Part shown: in pieces, positions 1-6,959 of the stretch
Layout: the number at the start of each line of letters is the position of its first letter
Numbering within the stretch: the stretch's first letter is position 1
Assembly: GCA_031261245.1 (NCBI GenBank)
Contig: JAISKU010000118.1
Location: 1 to 23,517 of the forward strand
Length of the DNA: 23,517 nucleotides
Source of the DNA: Oscillospiraceae bacterium
GTDB lineage: Bacteria > Bacillota > Clostridia > Oscillospirales > Oscillospiraceae
Direction of reading: 5' to 3'
Position numbers and translations under genes: made by a program
Notes under the pieces: model-generated
Database searches by the model: none
Seen by the model: only the letters and a program-made list of their open reading frames with translations
What the model was told of the DNA's origin: nothing

Positions 1-951
1 AAATCCTCGATTGTGGAGAGCTTCGCGGAGTCGCTCGGCTTGCCGTGCGTGTCGCTGCTCGGCAGTCAGCTCGCGCCCGAGGACATCATCGGCGTGCCGC
101 AGATTGTCGACGGCAGGAGCGTGTTCTGTCCGCCGCGACAGATCGCGCGCGAGGAGCCGTACTGCCTGTTCCTCGACGAGCTGAACGCCTGCTCGCAGGA
201 GGTGCAGAAGGCGTTTTACAGTCTGATTCACGACCGCAGAATCGGCGAGTATTTTCTGCCGCGCGGTTCGATTGTCATCGGCGCGGGCAACCGCGCGCAG
301 GACAACGCGATTGTGAAGCCGATGTCCTCCGCGCTTATAAACCGCATGTTCCACGTCGAACTCACCGCGTCGCACCGCGACTGGCTCGCGTGGGCGGGGC
401 AAAACGGGATTCACCCGTGGATTATCGAGTACATCGGTCTGCGCCCCGACCATTTGTGGAGGCAGCCGCCGAAAACCGAGGAGCCGTTTTCCACGCCGCG
501 CTCGTGGCACCTGCTCTCCGACGCGCTACACAGCTGCGGCGAGGGCGTCACGGACGCGCAGATTGACGTTTTGGCGGGCGGCTGTCTGTCGCCGCAGCAC
601 GTGACGCAGTTTCGGGCGTTTGTAAAGCAGATCCGCAACCGCTACGCGCTGTCGGCGATTATCGGCGGCGAACAGCGGTGGCCGGACGCGCCGGAGGAGC
701 GCGACACGCTGTACTTTCTGGCGCAGAGCTTCAGGGCGCAGCTCATAAAAGAGCTGCCGCCGGGCAAAAACGGCCTCTCCGCCTCCGCGCAGAGCTTTTC
801 GGTAAGGGCAAAGGCGCTGATAAAGGATTTGGCGAACATCAGCCTTGAGATCGCGCAGGTGGCGGTCGCGGCGGAGGACGAGGACGCGCTGCCGGACTGG
901 TTCATGGTGGAGATTGTCCGCGACCTGCCGCGACTGACGGCGAGGAAATAG
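1..951 (+). CDS. MoxR-family AAA+ ATPase, 5' end missing
   Basis: The reading frame is open from base 1, so the gene begins before the window; 316 codons are visible. The first three codons read K-S-S followed by IVESFAESLGL, which is the tail of a Walker A loop (GxxGxGKS/T), so only the N-terminal segment before the P-loop is lost. Walker B is seen as CLFLDELNA (about visible residues 56-64), sensor 1 as IVIGAGNR, and an arginine-finger-like ALINRMFHVEL. These are hallmarks of MoxR ATPases, which use ATP to remodel partners and usually work with a VWA-domain protein. The stop codon touches the ATG of the next gene, which encodes such a VWA protein, so the two are almost certainly co-transcribed and act together. 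A start at the GTG at base 13 would cut the P-loop and is not credible. Confidence 0.85.
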   Translation, partial: KSSIVESFAESLGLPCVSLLGSQLAPEDIIGVPQIVDGRSVFCPPRQIAREEPYCLFLDELNACSQEVQKAFYSLIHDRRIGEYFLPRGSIVIGAGNRAQDNAIVKPMSSALINRMFHVELTASHRDWLAWAGQNGIHPWIIEYIGLRPDHLWRQPPKTEEPFSTPRSWHLLSDALHSCGEGVTDAQIDVLAGGCLSPQHVTQFRAFVKQIRNRYALSAIIGGEQRWPDAPEERDTLYFLAQSFRAQLIKELPPGKNGLSASAQSFSVRAKALIKDLANISLEIAQVAVAAEDEDALPDWFMVEIVRDLPRLTARK

Positions 952-2727
952 ATGCAAAAGCGAAAAGACAAACCGAATCCCGCGCTTGAGAGCTTCAAAG
1001 CGGGTTGTGATATGGTCGCGCGTCACCCGATTTTCTCGGGACTGTTCTATAAAGTCTGCGTGCGGCGCGATGTGAGCCGGGATTTTCCGTCGGAGGGGCT
1101 CGCGGTCGTGGAAAAAAGCGGCGTAATATACTGCAACTCCAAGCTGCGCGCGGAGCCGGACGAGTGGGCGCGGGCGCTCGCGCACTGCGTACTGCACCTC
1201 GCAATGGGACATTTCGTCGCAAAGTTGCACCCGATAGAGTGGAATATCGCGTGCGACTGCGTTGTGGAGAAGTTCCTGTCGGAGCTGAAATTCGGCGGGT
1301 CGCTTACCGGCGCGCCGCTGCCCGACGGCATACGCGACGAGGACGCGCTCTACGAAAAGCTGCTGTACGCGGGCGATGCGGAGAAGCGGAAATATCTCAG
1401 CTGCGGCACGGCTGGCGCGGCGGCGGATATGAGCCTCACGGAGGACAAATACAGCAGCGGCGCAAAGCCGCCCGACTGGCCGAAAATCTTTGCCGAGGGC
1501 CTGGCAAACGCCGTGCAACACGCCGTCAGCACTGTCGCGGGCCATGGCGAGAGTTCCCGCGTGAGAAACACCGCGTCGCAGGCCGCGAAGCAGTGGTTTA
1601 TTTCGAGCTATCTGCTTTTAGGCGCGATAGCCGCGAATTTTAAGATTATCGAGGACCCGCTCATCTGTCAGCGTATGCAAATCTCCGTCGCCGCGATCTC
1701 ACCGGCGATGTCGGAGATTTACATCAATCCCGCCGCGCGCCTCGACACGCAGGAGCGGCGTTTCGTGATGGCGCACGAGTTCCTGCACGCGGCGCTGAGG
1801 CACGACGCGCGCTGTGAATGGCGGGACGCGTATCTGTGGAACGTCGCGTGCGACTATGTAATCAACGGGTGGCTAACGGAGATGGGTGTGGGCGAGCGCC
1901 CCGACGGAGTGCTGTACGACGAGCAATTTAAGGGGCAAAACGCCGAGACAATCTACGACCGCATTGTGTGCGATATGCGCACATACCGCAAGCTCGCTAC
2001 GCTGCGCGGCGTCGGGCTGGGCGATGTTCTGCCGGGCGACGGCGGGCGCGGAGCGGACACGGATTTGGATGCGTTCTACCGCCGCGCGCTGGCGCAGGGG
2101 CTGACGTATCATCGGCAGCAGGGGCGCGGCTACCTGCCCGAGGGGCTGGTTGAAGAGATACGCGCCCTCGGCCACCCGCCGATTCCGTGGGACGTGGAGC
2201 TCGCGCGGTGGTTTGACGAGCAGTTCACGCCGCTCGAAAAAACGCGCTCCTACGCGCGGCCGAGTCGCCGCCAGGCCTCCACGCCGGACATTCCGCGCCC
2301 GAATTGGATGATTTCGCAGGCGGCGCTCGACGGCAGGACGTTCGGCGTGCTTCTCGACACCTCCGGCTCAATGGAGCGCGCCCTGCTCGCGTCGGCGCTC
2401 GGCGCGATCGCGAGCTACAGCGCGGCGCGGGACGTTCCCGCCGCGCGGGTCGTGTTCTGCGACGCGGCGGCGTATGACGCGGGGTATATGAAGCCCGAGG
2501 ACATCGCGGGGTCCGTAAAGGTGCGCGGGCGCGGCGGCACGGTCTTACAGCCCGGCGTTGACCTGTTGGAAAACGCCGACGACTTTCCGGACGACGCGCC
2601 GATACTGATAATCACGGACGGCGAGTGCGACAGGGTCGTTCTGCGCGGCCGTGAGCACGCGTTTTTGCTCCCGCGAGGGGCGAGTCTGCCGTTTGAGCCG
2701 AGGGGGAAGGTTTTCCGGATGGTGTAG
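952..2727 (+). CDS. Metallopeptidase-like/VWA-domain protein (DUF2201 type), partner of the MoxR ATPase
   Basis: A 591-residue protein whose ATG follows the upstream stop codon without a gap. The C-terminal third is a VWA-like domain with a MIDAS motif: DTSGSM (469-474), Thr530 in RGRGGT, and ITDGE near 554-558. The middle holds a zinc-protease-like helix AHEFLHAALRH (274-284), i.e. HExxH. A second, earlier copy of the same module is visible (AHCVLHLAMGH, 77-87, followed by WNIACDCV, matching WNVACDYV after the later copy), in which the catalytic Glu is Cys. So the N-terminal two thirds appear to be an internal duplication with one degenerate site. Proteins of this architecture are commonly found beside MoxR ATPases; their substrate is unknown. 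The pair may act as a chaperone or metal-dependent maturation unit (inference). Confidence 0.78.
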   Translation: MQKRKDKPNPALESFKAGCDMVARHPIFSGLFYKVCVRRDVSRDFPSEGLAVVEKSGVIYCNSKLRAEPDEWARALAHCVLHLAMGHFVAKLHPIEWNIACDCVVEKFLSELKFGGSLTGAPLPDGIRDEDALYEKLLYAGDAEKRKYLSCGTAGAAADMSLTEDKYSSGAKPPDWPKIFAEGLANAVQHAVSTVAGHGESSRVRNTASQAAKQWFISSYLLLGAIAANFKIIEDPLICQRMQISVAAISPAMSEIYINPAARLDTQERRFVMAHEFLHAALRHDARCEWRDAYLWNVACDYVINGWLTEMGVGERPDGVLYDEQFKGQNAETIYDRIVCDMRTYRKLATLRGVGLGDVLPGDGGRGADTDLDAFYRRALAQGLTYHRQQGRGYLPEGLVEEIRALGHPPIPWDVELARWFDEQFTPLEKTRSYARPSRRQASTPDIPRPNWMISQAALDGRTFGVLLDTSGSMERALLASALGAIASYSAARDVPAARVVFCDAAAYDAGYMKPEDIAGSVKVRGRGGTVLQPGVDLLENADDFPDDAPILIITDGECDRVVLRGREHAFLLPRGASLPFEPRGKVFRMV

Positions 2728-2731
2728 ACCT

Positions 2732-2920
2732 TTAGGCGCAGCAAAGCCCGGATTCGGACGAATCATCGTTCCGTTTCCGGGCTTTGTTGCGGTCGTATGC
2801 CCTCGGGTTCTTCGCCCGGCGGGTCACGGGGTTCAGGCTTCCCCAGCCGGCGCGGCGGCGGCGGTTGCGCTCGCGCTGCTCGCGCTTCGACAGCTTCTCA
2901 AACGGTATGAACTTTTCCAT
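2732..2920 (-). CDS. Small basic protein, 62 aa, unknown function
   Basis: This short gene is supported by its expression signals: a near-consensus promoter (2949-2977) and a GAAAGGAG ribosome site shortly before the ATG at 2920. The protein starts MEKFIPFEKLSKREQRERN, is very rich in Arg/Lys in its first half (RNRRRRAGW), contains an N-P-V-T-R motif, and ends in an acidic/Ser stretch and two cysteines. Similar short clostridial proteins beginning MEKFIP are familiar to me from memory, but no function is known. The charge pattern would suit binding to RNA or ribosomes (inference). It lies downstream of rtcB on the same strand and could also be reached by read-through from that operon. Its 3' codons form a strong hairpin. 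Confidence 0.65.
   Translation of the reverse strand: MEKFIPFEKLSKREQRERNRRRRAGWGSLNPVTRRAKNPRAYDRNKARKRNDDSSESGLCCA
2742..2786. repeat. Hairpin between convergent genes
   Basis: Perfect 11-bp inverted repeat, CAAAGCCCGGA (2742-2752) with TCCGGGCTTTG (2776-2786). The intervening bases continue pairing imperfectly (CGGACGA with TCGTTCCG, one bulge). It lies just past the VWA gene (+) and inside the last codons of the 62-aa gene (-). No U-run follows on either strand, so it is not a textbook intrinsic terminator, but it may stop or stabilise both convergent transcripts. Confidence 0.5.
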
Positions 2921-2948
2921 TTTGCGCTCCTTTCAATAATGCGAAAAT

Positions 2949-2977
2949 ATTATATCACGCTCCGGCGGGATTTTCAA
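2949..2977 (-). promoter_or_regulatory. Promoter of the 62-aa gene
   Basis: On the minus strand: -35 TTGAAA (2972-2977), 17-bp spacer, -10 TATAAT (2949-2954). The transcript would start near 2942, some 20 bases before the ATG at 2920. The near-consensus match supports the small gene as real and independently expressed. Confidence 0.7.
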
Positions 2978-2994
2978 GTTACGGGGGTGTTACA

Positions 2995-4071
2995 TCACTC
3001 CGCGGCCTTGAAGTTATACACGGGTTTGATCGTCTTGACGATCTCCGCCGTGTCGGCGATGTTCGCGATTATCTCGTCCATCGGCTTGTACGCGAACGGC
3101 GACTCGTCAATCGTGCTCTTTTTCACGGTCGTGGAGTAAATCCCCTCCATCGACTTTTCAAACTGCGTGAGCGTGACGCTCTGCTTCGCGTCGCTGCGGC
3201 TCATCAGCCGCCCCGCGCCGTGCGGAGCGGAGAAATTCCAGTCGGGATTGCCACGACCGACACAGATTAGGCTGCCGTCGCGCATGTTCATCGGAATCAG
3301 CACGCGCTCGCCGCTCCGCGCGGAGATCGCGCCCTTTCGCAGAATCATACTGTCGAGGTCGATGTAGTTGTGGACGGTCGAGAACCGCTCGTCAACTTTG
3401 AATTTCATCTCTTTTATGATGTCGCGCGCGATCGCGGCGCGGTTTATGTCGGCGTAGCGCTGGACAATCGCCATGTCGTGCAGATAGTCGTCGAGGAGCG
3501 CGCCCTCGACGTAGGCAAGTGTGCTGCCGCCGGCGGATTTCTGGTAGAACTCCGCGACCTGCTTGCCGAGGTTGCGACTGCCTGTGTGGATCACGAGGTA
3601 CAGCCGCCCGTCGTCGTCGCGGTCGAGCTCGATGAAGTGGTTGCCGCCGCCGAGCGTCCCGACGGAGAGCCGCGCGCGGTCGAGACTGACGTGCTTCGCG
3701 CAGCGCAGCTTTGTCAATTCCGGCTCGTCCGCGTAGGTGTGCGCCGTCTTGCGGACGTTGAACCCCGCGGGAATCAGCTTGTGGATCGCCTTGTCGAGCT
3801 GTTGCAGCTCTACGCGCGTATCGCGCAGCAGCACGGTCTCCATGCCGCAGCCGATGTCCACGCCGACGAGGTTCGGGACGACCTTGTCCGTGATTGTCAT
3901 CGTCGTACCGATTGTGCAGCCTTCGCCCGGGTGCGCGTCGGGCATCAGGCGGATTTTGCTGCCGGACACGAACTCCTGATTGAGCAGATTTATTACCTGC
4001 GCGATCGCGTACTGCTCCGCGCTGTCGGTGAACATTTTCGCCGTGTTGTATTTTCCCTGTAGCTCTATCAT
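2995..4071 (-). CDS. rtcB: RtcB-family RNA ligase
   Basis: A 358-residue RtcB, the GTP- and Mn-dependent ligase that joins 2',3'-cyclic-phosphate (or 3'-phosphate) and 5'-OH RNA ends. Visible signatures are MPDAHPGEGCTIGTT (43-57), VDIGCGM (71-77) with the metal-binding Asp72 and Cys75, GGGNHFIE (141-148), HTGSRNLG (162-169), HNYID near 234, and PHGAGR (283-288), whose His284 corresponds to the histidine that is guanylylated. It is on the short side for the family (E. coli RtcB is about 400 residues) but no key motif is missing. Its ATG overlaps the stop of the upstream XRE gene (ATGA), implying translational coupling. No archease or RtcA gene is nearby. Likely roles are repair of cleaved tRNA or rRNA after stress; splicing is less likely. 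Confidence 0.93.
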   Translation of the reverse strand: MIELQGKYNTAKMFTDSAEQYAIAQVINLLNQEFVSGSKIRLMPDAHPGEGCTIGTTMTITDKVVPNLVGVDIGCGMETVLLRDTRVELQQLDKAIHKLIPAGFNVRKTAHTYADEPELTKLRCAKHVSLDRARLSVGTLGGGNHFIELDRDDDGRLYLVIHTGSRNLGKQVAEFYQKSAGGSTLAYVEGALLDDYLHDMAIVQRYADINRAAIARDIIKEMKFKVDERFSTVHNYIDLDSMILRKGAISARSGERVLIPMNMRDGSLICVGRGNPDWNFSAPHGAGRLMSRSDAKQSVTLTQFEKSMEGIYSTTVKKSTIDESPFAYKPMDEIIANIADTAEIVKTIKPVYNFKAAE

Positions 4072-4361
4072 GCCGCGCTCCTAACCGGAAATTGTATAAG
4101 GGTACAGCTTGCGTCAACGGCATCCCGGTCAACCTCGACCAGGATGCCGTTAATCGGCACATCCCACAGTACGCTAAGTGCGTACAAATTGTCCACGGAG
4201 GGCAGGGCCTTGCCCCACTGCCACTTGTAAATCGCCTGAGGCTCGGTAAAGCCGAAATACTCCTGCAAGTCCCGGACGGACTGGCCGTGCTTGCGGCGCA
4301 GCCGCGAGATGTTCTCGCCCGTGGCCGACATATCGATCACGGGAAACGCGTTCTTTTCCAT
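4068..4361 (-). CDS. XRE-type helix-turn-helix regulator, 97 aa
   Basis: A small DNA-binding protein with a single N-terminal Cro/C1-type domain (about residues 12-70): ATGENISRLRRKHGQSVRDL, then an F-G-F-T-E-P-Q-A-I-Y-K-W-Q recognition helix region and LPSVDNLYALSVLWDVPINGIL. The start was set at the ATG at 4361 because AAAGGAG lies just upstream; an ATG 36 bases further upstream has no such site. The last bases overlap the rtcB start (ATGA), so regulator and ligase are co-expressed from the extended -10 promoter at 4386-4394. The pairing suggests it regulates its own operon, presumably in response to RNA damage or stress (inference). It differs from the sigma-54 activator RtcR of proteobacterial rtc operons. 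Confidence 0.83.
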   Translation of the reverse strand: MEKNAFPVIDMSATGENISRLRRKHGQSVRDLQEYFGFTEPQAIYKWQWGKALPSVDNLYALSVLWDVPINGILVEVDRDAVDASCTLIQFPVRSAA

Positions 4362-4385
4362 ACACTCTCCTTTCGCAGTGTTCGC

Positions 4386-4394
4386 ATTATAACA
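4386..4394 (-). promoter_or_regulatory. Extended -10 promoter of the XRE-rtcB operon
   Basis: On the minus strand TGTTATAAT gives a perfect -10 (TATAAT, 4386-4391) preceded by the TGn extension. No good -35 is present at 17-18 bp, as is usual for extended -10 promoters. It sits about 25 bases before the regulator's ATG. Confidence 0.55.
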
Positions 4395-4444
4395 CAAGAT
4401 TTACCGTAAGTTGAATTTTTTAATATACAGCTTGCAATTTTCAT

Positions 4445-4473
4445 TTGTTTATGCAAAAATAAACGGTTATAGA
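4445..4473 (+). promoter_or_regulatory. Putative promoter of the GNAT gene with an embedded inverted repeat
   Basis: TTGTTT (4445-4450), 17 bp, TATAGA (4468-4473) lies just upstream of the acetyltransferase. A perfect 6-bp inverted repeat GTTTAT/ATAAAC (4447-4464, 6-base centre) spans the spacer and would suit an operator, perhaps for the divergently encoded XRE protein. Both calls are weak. Confidence 0.35.
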
Positions 4474-4495
4474 CAGCGAAAGGAAGAACGGCACT

Positions 4496-5032
4496 ATGAC
4501 ACACAAAGGCACAATAACACTCGAAACCGAGCGGCTGATTCTGCGGCGGTTTGACGACAGCGATTTTGGAGCTTTATTCGCAATAATGAAAAAGCCGGAG
4601 GTCATGTACGCTTGGGAGGCGGGGTTTCACAAGCACGAAGCCCAGAAATGGCTGAAAAACCAGTACGCCCGCTATCAAAAAGACGGCTACGGCTACTTCG
4701 CCGTGACGCTGAAAGGTACAGGCGAGCTGATAGGTCAAGCCGGGCTTATGAAGTCGGAGGTAAATGACGAGAAGGTCACGGAGATAGGCTATATCTTCGA
4801 CAACAAGTATTGGGGCAAGGGTTACGCTCTTGAAGCCGCCCGCGCTTGCGTCGAGTTGGCTTTCGGTGAGTACGGACTGGATAAACTGTACGCCACTATT
4901 CGTCCGGGAAATGCAGCGTCCGTGCGGCTCGCCGAGAAGCTGGGCATGAGTAAAGCAGGCGAGTACGTGAAAACGTATAAAGATAAGGAAATGCTCCACG
5001 CAATCTACGCCATGTGTAATTTTGACATGTGA
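4496..5032 (+). CDS. GNAT N-acetyltransferase, RimJ/RimL type
   Basis: A 178-residue protein starting with the typical ITLETERLILRRF opening of RimJ/RimL-like GNATs, which transfer acetyl from acetyl-CoA to an amine (N-termini of ribosomal proteins, or small molecules). The acetyl-CoA loop (motif A) appears as EIGYIFDNKYWGKGYALEA (about 98-116), followed by the usual YATIRPGNAASVRLAEKLGM near 138-157. AGGAAG precedes the ATG. It is divergent from the XRE-rtcB operon and stands alone. The substrate cannot be told from sequence; RimJ/L-type protein acetylation and an antibiotic- or polyamine-directed activity are all possible. Family assignment is firm, specific role is not. Confidence 0.88.
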   Translation: MTHKGTITLETERLILRRFDDSDFGALFAIMKKPEVMYAWEAGFHKHEAQKWLKNQYARYQKDGYGYFAVTLKGTGELIGQAGLMKSEVNDEKVTEIGYIFDNKYWGKGYALEAARACVELAFGEYGLDKLYATIRPGNAASVRLAEKLGMSKAGEYVKTYKDKEMLHAIYAMCNFDM

Positions 5033-5147
5033 TTTCGAATTAGCTGCTTTGATATAGAAAATAATTTTATTGCCGACAACGGATTAGTGATTCTGTTCAT
5101 GGGTTGTGACTTCAACTACATTCCGCCAGTCTGGCCGGAGGAACCGA

Positions 5148-6173
5148 GTGAAAACCGACCGCGCGCTGTACAAGAGCGTTGCGGACGCCGGAAAAGGCTG
5201 CCTCGCCGCCGACCTCAACCGCGTATTTGACGAGTGGTTCGACAAAAAGCTGCGCACGCAGGTCTACTCGCAGTACGCGGAGCTGGAGACCGTGAACAAA
5301 CAGCTCGCGGGGAAAAAGCCGCGCGGCAGCGCGTTCACGGAGCTGGAGACGATGGTCGGCCTCGCGGAGGCGAAGAGCGTCATAAATCAGGCTCTCGACT
5401 TCTACAAGGCGCAGAAGCTGTTCCGCGACAAGGGCGTCGCGACAGGCCGCCCCGCGATGCACATGGTGTTCACGGGAAACCCCGGCACGGCGAAAACCAC
5501 CGCCGCGCGCCTGTTCGCGCGGATTATGAAGGAGAACGGCCTGCTGTCCAAGGGCAACCTGTACGAGGTCGGACGCGCCGATCTCGTGGGCAAATACGTC
5601 GGCTGGACGGCGCAAATCGTCAAGAACAAATTTCAGGCGGCGAAGGGCTCCGTGCTGTTCATCGACGAGGCGTACTCGCTCGTGGACGACCGCGACGGGC
5701 TTTACGGCGACGAGGCGATAAACACCATCGTGCAGGAGATGGAGAACAACCGCGAGGACATGGTCGTCATCTTCGCGGGCTACCCCGACAAGATGGAGGG
5801 CTTTTTGCGGAAGAACCCCGGTCTGCGCTCGCGCATCGCGTTCCACGTCCCGTTCGCGGACTACGACGCCGCGGAGCTGTACGAGATCACAGAGCTGCTG
5901 GCAAAGGGCAAGGAGCTGACGCTCGACCCCGGCGTGCGTGAAAAGCTCGTGCCGATTTATGAGGCCGCGCTGACGCGGGACGACTTCGGCAACGGGCGTT
6001 TTGCCCGGAATCTCGTCGAAAAGGCGCAGCTGAAGCAGGCGTCGCGGCTCGTACACGCGGACGATTTGGACGCCGTGACACGGGACGACATCTCGACGCT
6101 TGTCGCCGGGGACTTCGACGCTCCGGCGGAGACTGCGGAGGCGAAGAAGCGGAGAATCGGGTTTGGGGCGTAG
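5148..6173 (+). CDS. CbbX/SpoVK-type AAA+ ATPase
   Basis: A 341-residue AAA+ protein. Walker A is GNPGTAKTT (110-118), with the GTA variant in place of GTG; Walker B is VLFIDEAY (169-176); then VIFAGYPDKM (sensor 1 region) and NPGLRSRIAFHV (arginine finger). The pore-loop region KYVGWTA and the GDEAINTIVQEMEN segment are typical of the CbbX/CfxQ/SpoVK clade, hexameric remodelling ATPases. The start is GTG 5148, preceded by GGAGG with 6-base spacing; an earlier in-frame GTG at 5106 lacks such a site. Related clostridial proteins are often much longer, with additional N-terminal domains, so this may be a short or 5'-truncated version. The C-terminal ending KKRRIGFGA is typical of the group. No partner gene is adjacent, so the substrate is unknown. 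Confidence 0.82.
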   Translation: MKTDRALYKSVADAGKGCLAADLNRVFDEWFDKKLRTQVYSQYAELETVNKQLAGKKPRGSAFTELETMVGLAEAKSVINQALDFYKAQKLFRDKGVATGRPAMHMVFTGNPGTAKTTAARLFARIMKENGLLSKGNLYEVGRADLVGKYVGWTAQIVKNKFQAAKGSVLFIDEAYSLVDDRDGLYGDEAINTIVQEMENNREDMVVIFAGYPDKMEGFLRKNPGLRSRIAFHVPFADYDAAELYEITELLAKGKELTLDPGVREKLVPIYEAALTRDDFGNGRFARNLVEKAQLKQASRLVHADDLDAVTRDDISTLVAGDFDAPAETAEAKKRRIGFGA

Positions 6174-6203
6174 GGGGAGAAAACTATTCTGCAGCTGGTT
6201 TTC

Positions 6204-6782
6204 CTATATATCAAAGAGCAGGGCGAGCAGCCGATAGTTTTCAACCTGCGGAAAGCCGCATTGCCAAAATTGAGGATTCTTCACCTCGCGCGACAGCTTC
6301 AACTTGTTGCTATACGCCTCAAAGAAATCTTCAACTTCCCAATGCTCCGCGATTTCCTTTTTGGGTGCTGTCTCAAGCCAAACGTCCGCTAAAATCACGC
6401 CGTACTTTGTGTATTTTTCTTTTTCGCTGAGGTGTTCGCAAACCGCAGCGATATTGTCTTCATCCATAATCCGCTCAATATCGCGCCCGACAGACTCCAA
6501 TTTTTGCTCTGGATTTGAGAAACGCTTTGACTCAATTATGAATATTTTCTTGCTTGCGGTGTCGAAGGTAACCGCGTCAAAATGTTCCTTATACCCCGCG
6601 CCTATCGGAGCCTCGTACCACGTAAACGCGCCCGGATACAAGGATTCTATTGCGCCGGTGAAGTTGACGGACTGGTTTCGCTCGGTAAACCCCGTGCTTT
6701 TGTGCGCGGGGTAATAGTTGTCGAGGATTTTTGTGTATCGCGCCTGATATTCCGCAGCGATTTCAAAAAATTTCGTACGCAT
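6204..6782 (-). CDS. PD-(D/E)XK nuclease-like protein, 192 aa
   Basis: No family name can be given with certainty. The middle carries a plausible restriction-endonuclease-fold core: HFDAVTFD (Asp69) followed by a beta strand IFIIESKRF (Glu84-Ser85-Lys86), i.e. D-x14-ExK. The surroundings are alternating helices with aromatic residues (YYPAH, FTWYEAP, EHWEVEDFFEAY). No signal peptide or membrane segment is seen. The start at 6782 was chosen because a strong promoter (-10 at 6819-6824) overlaps the more distal possible ATG at 6830, while AAAGGGG lies 9 bases before 6782. The gene is visibly AT-richer than its neighbours, with more AAA, TTT and AAT codons, which suggests transfer. It could be a stand-alone defence or repair nuclease, or a non-catalytic relative. 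Confidence 0.6.
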   Translation of the reverse strand: MRTKFFEIAAEYQARYTKILDNYYPAHKSTGFTERNQSVNFTGAIESLYPGAFTWYEAPIGAGYKEHFDAVTFDTASKKIFIIESKRFSNPEQKLESVGRDIERIMDEDNIAAVCEHLSEKEKYTKYGVILADVWLETAPKKEIAEHWEVEDFFEAYSNKLKLSREVKNPQFWQCGFPQVENYRLLALLFDI

Positions 6783-6818
6783 ATTGGAGTACCCCTTTGT
6801 TTTATTTGGGTTTTCCCC

Positions 6819-6847
6819 ATTATACGCCATTTTCTGACGCGGTACAA
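6819..6847 (-). promoter_or_regulatory. Promoter of the nuclease-like gene
   Basis: Minus strand: -35 TTGTAC (6842-6847), 17-bp spacer, perfect -10 TATAAT (6819-6824). Transcription would begin near 6812, downstream of the distal ATG, so this site fixes the start codon at 6782. Confidence 0.65.
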
Positions 6848-6890
6848 GTTGGGTGTGCTAAATATGCTGCTGCTGCAACAAAACATGAGC

Positions 6891-6919
6891 TTTACAAGCA
6901 ACGGAGATGATAATATAAT
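6891..6919 (+). promoter_or_regulatory. Promoter of the cupin-cupin-MATE operon
   Basis: -35 TTTACA (6891-6896), 17-bp spacer, perfect -10 TATAAT (6914-6919). The start would be near 6926, giving a leader of about 35 bases before the ATG at 6960. It is divergent from the nuclease-like gene. Confidence 0.7.
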
Positions 6920-6959
6920 CCCTCACAGGATAGGAACTTTCGTTGAAGGGAGTGTTTTT

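Noticed and set aside
4362..4397. Earlier start (ATG at 4397) for the XRE regulator
   Set aside because: The extended -10 element at 4386-4394 lies within this extension, and AAAGGAG precedes the ATG at 4361.
5098..5240. Possible separate short frame beginning ATG GGT TGT before the AAA gene, suggestive of a frameshifted N-terminus
   Set aside because: No ribosome site and no recognisable domain in its translation; the GTG at 5148 with GGAGG explains the AAA gene without a frameshift.
6783..6830. Earlier start (ATG at 6830) for the nuclease-like gene
   Set aside because: The -10 box at 6819-6824 overlaps this region, so the transcript should start after it; the ATG at 6782 has an AAAGGGG site.
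6582..6959. N-terminal extension of cupin protein A (in-frame upstream sequence)
   Set aside because: It overlaps the nuclease-like gene on the other strand and lies upstream of the near-consensus promoter at 6891-6919; the ATG at 6960 has its own ribosome site.
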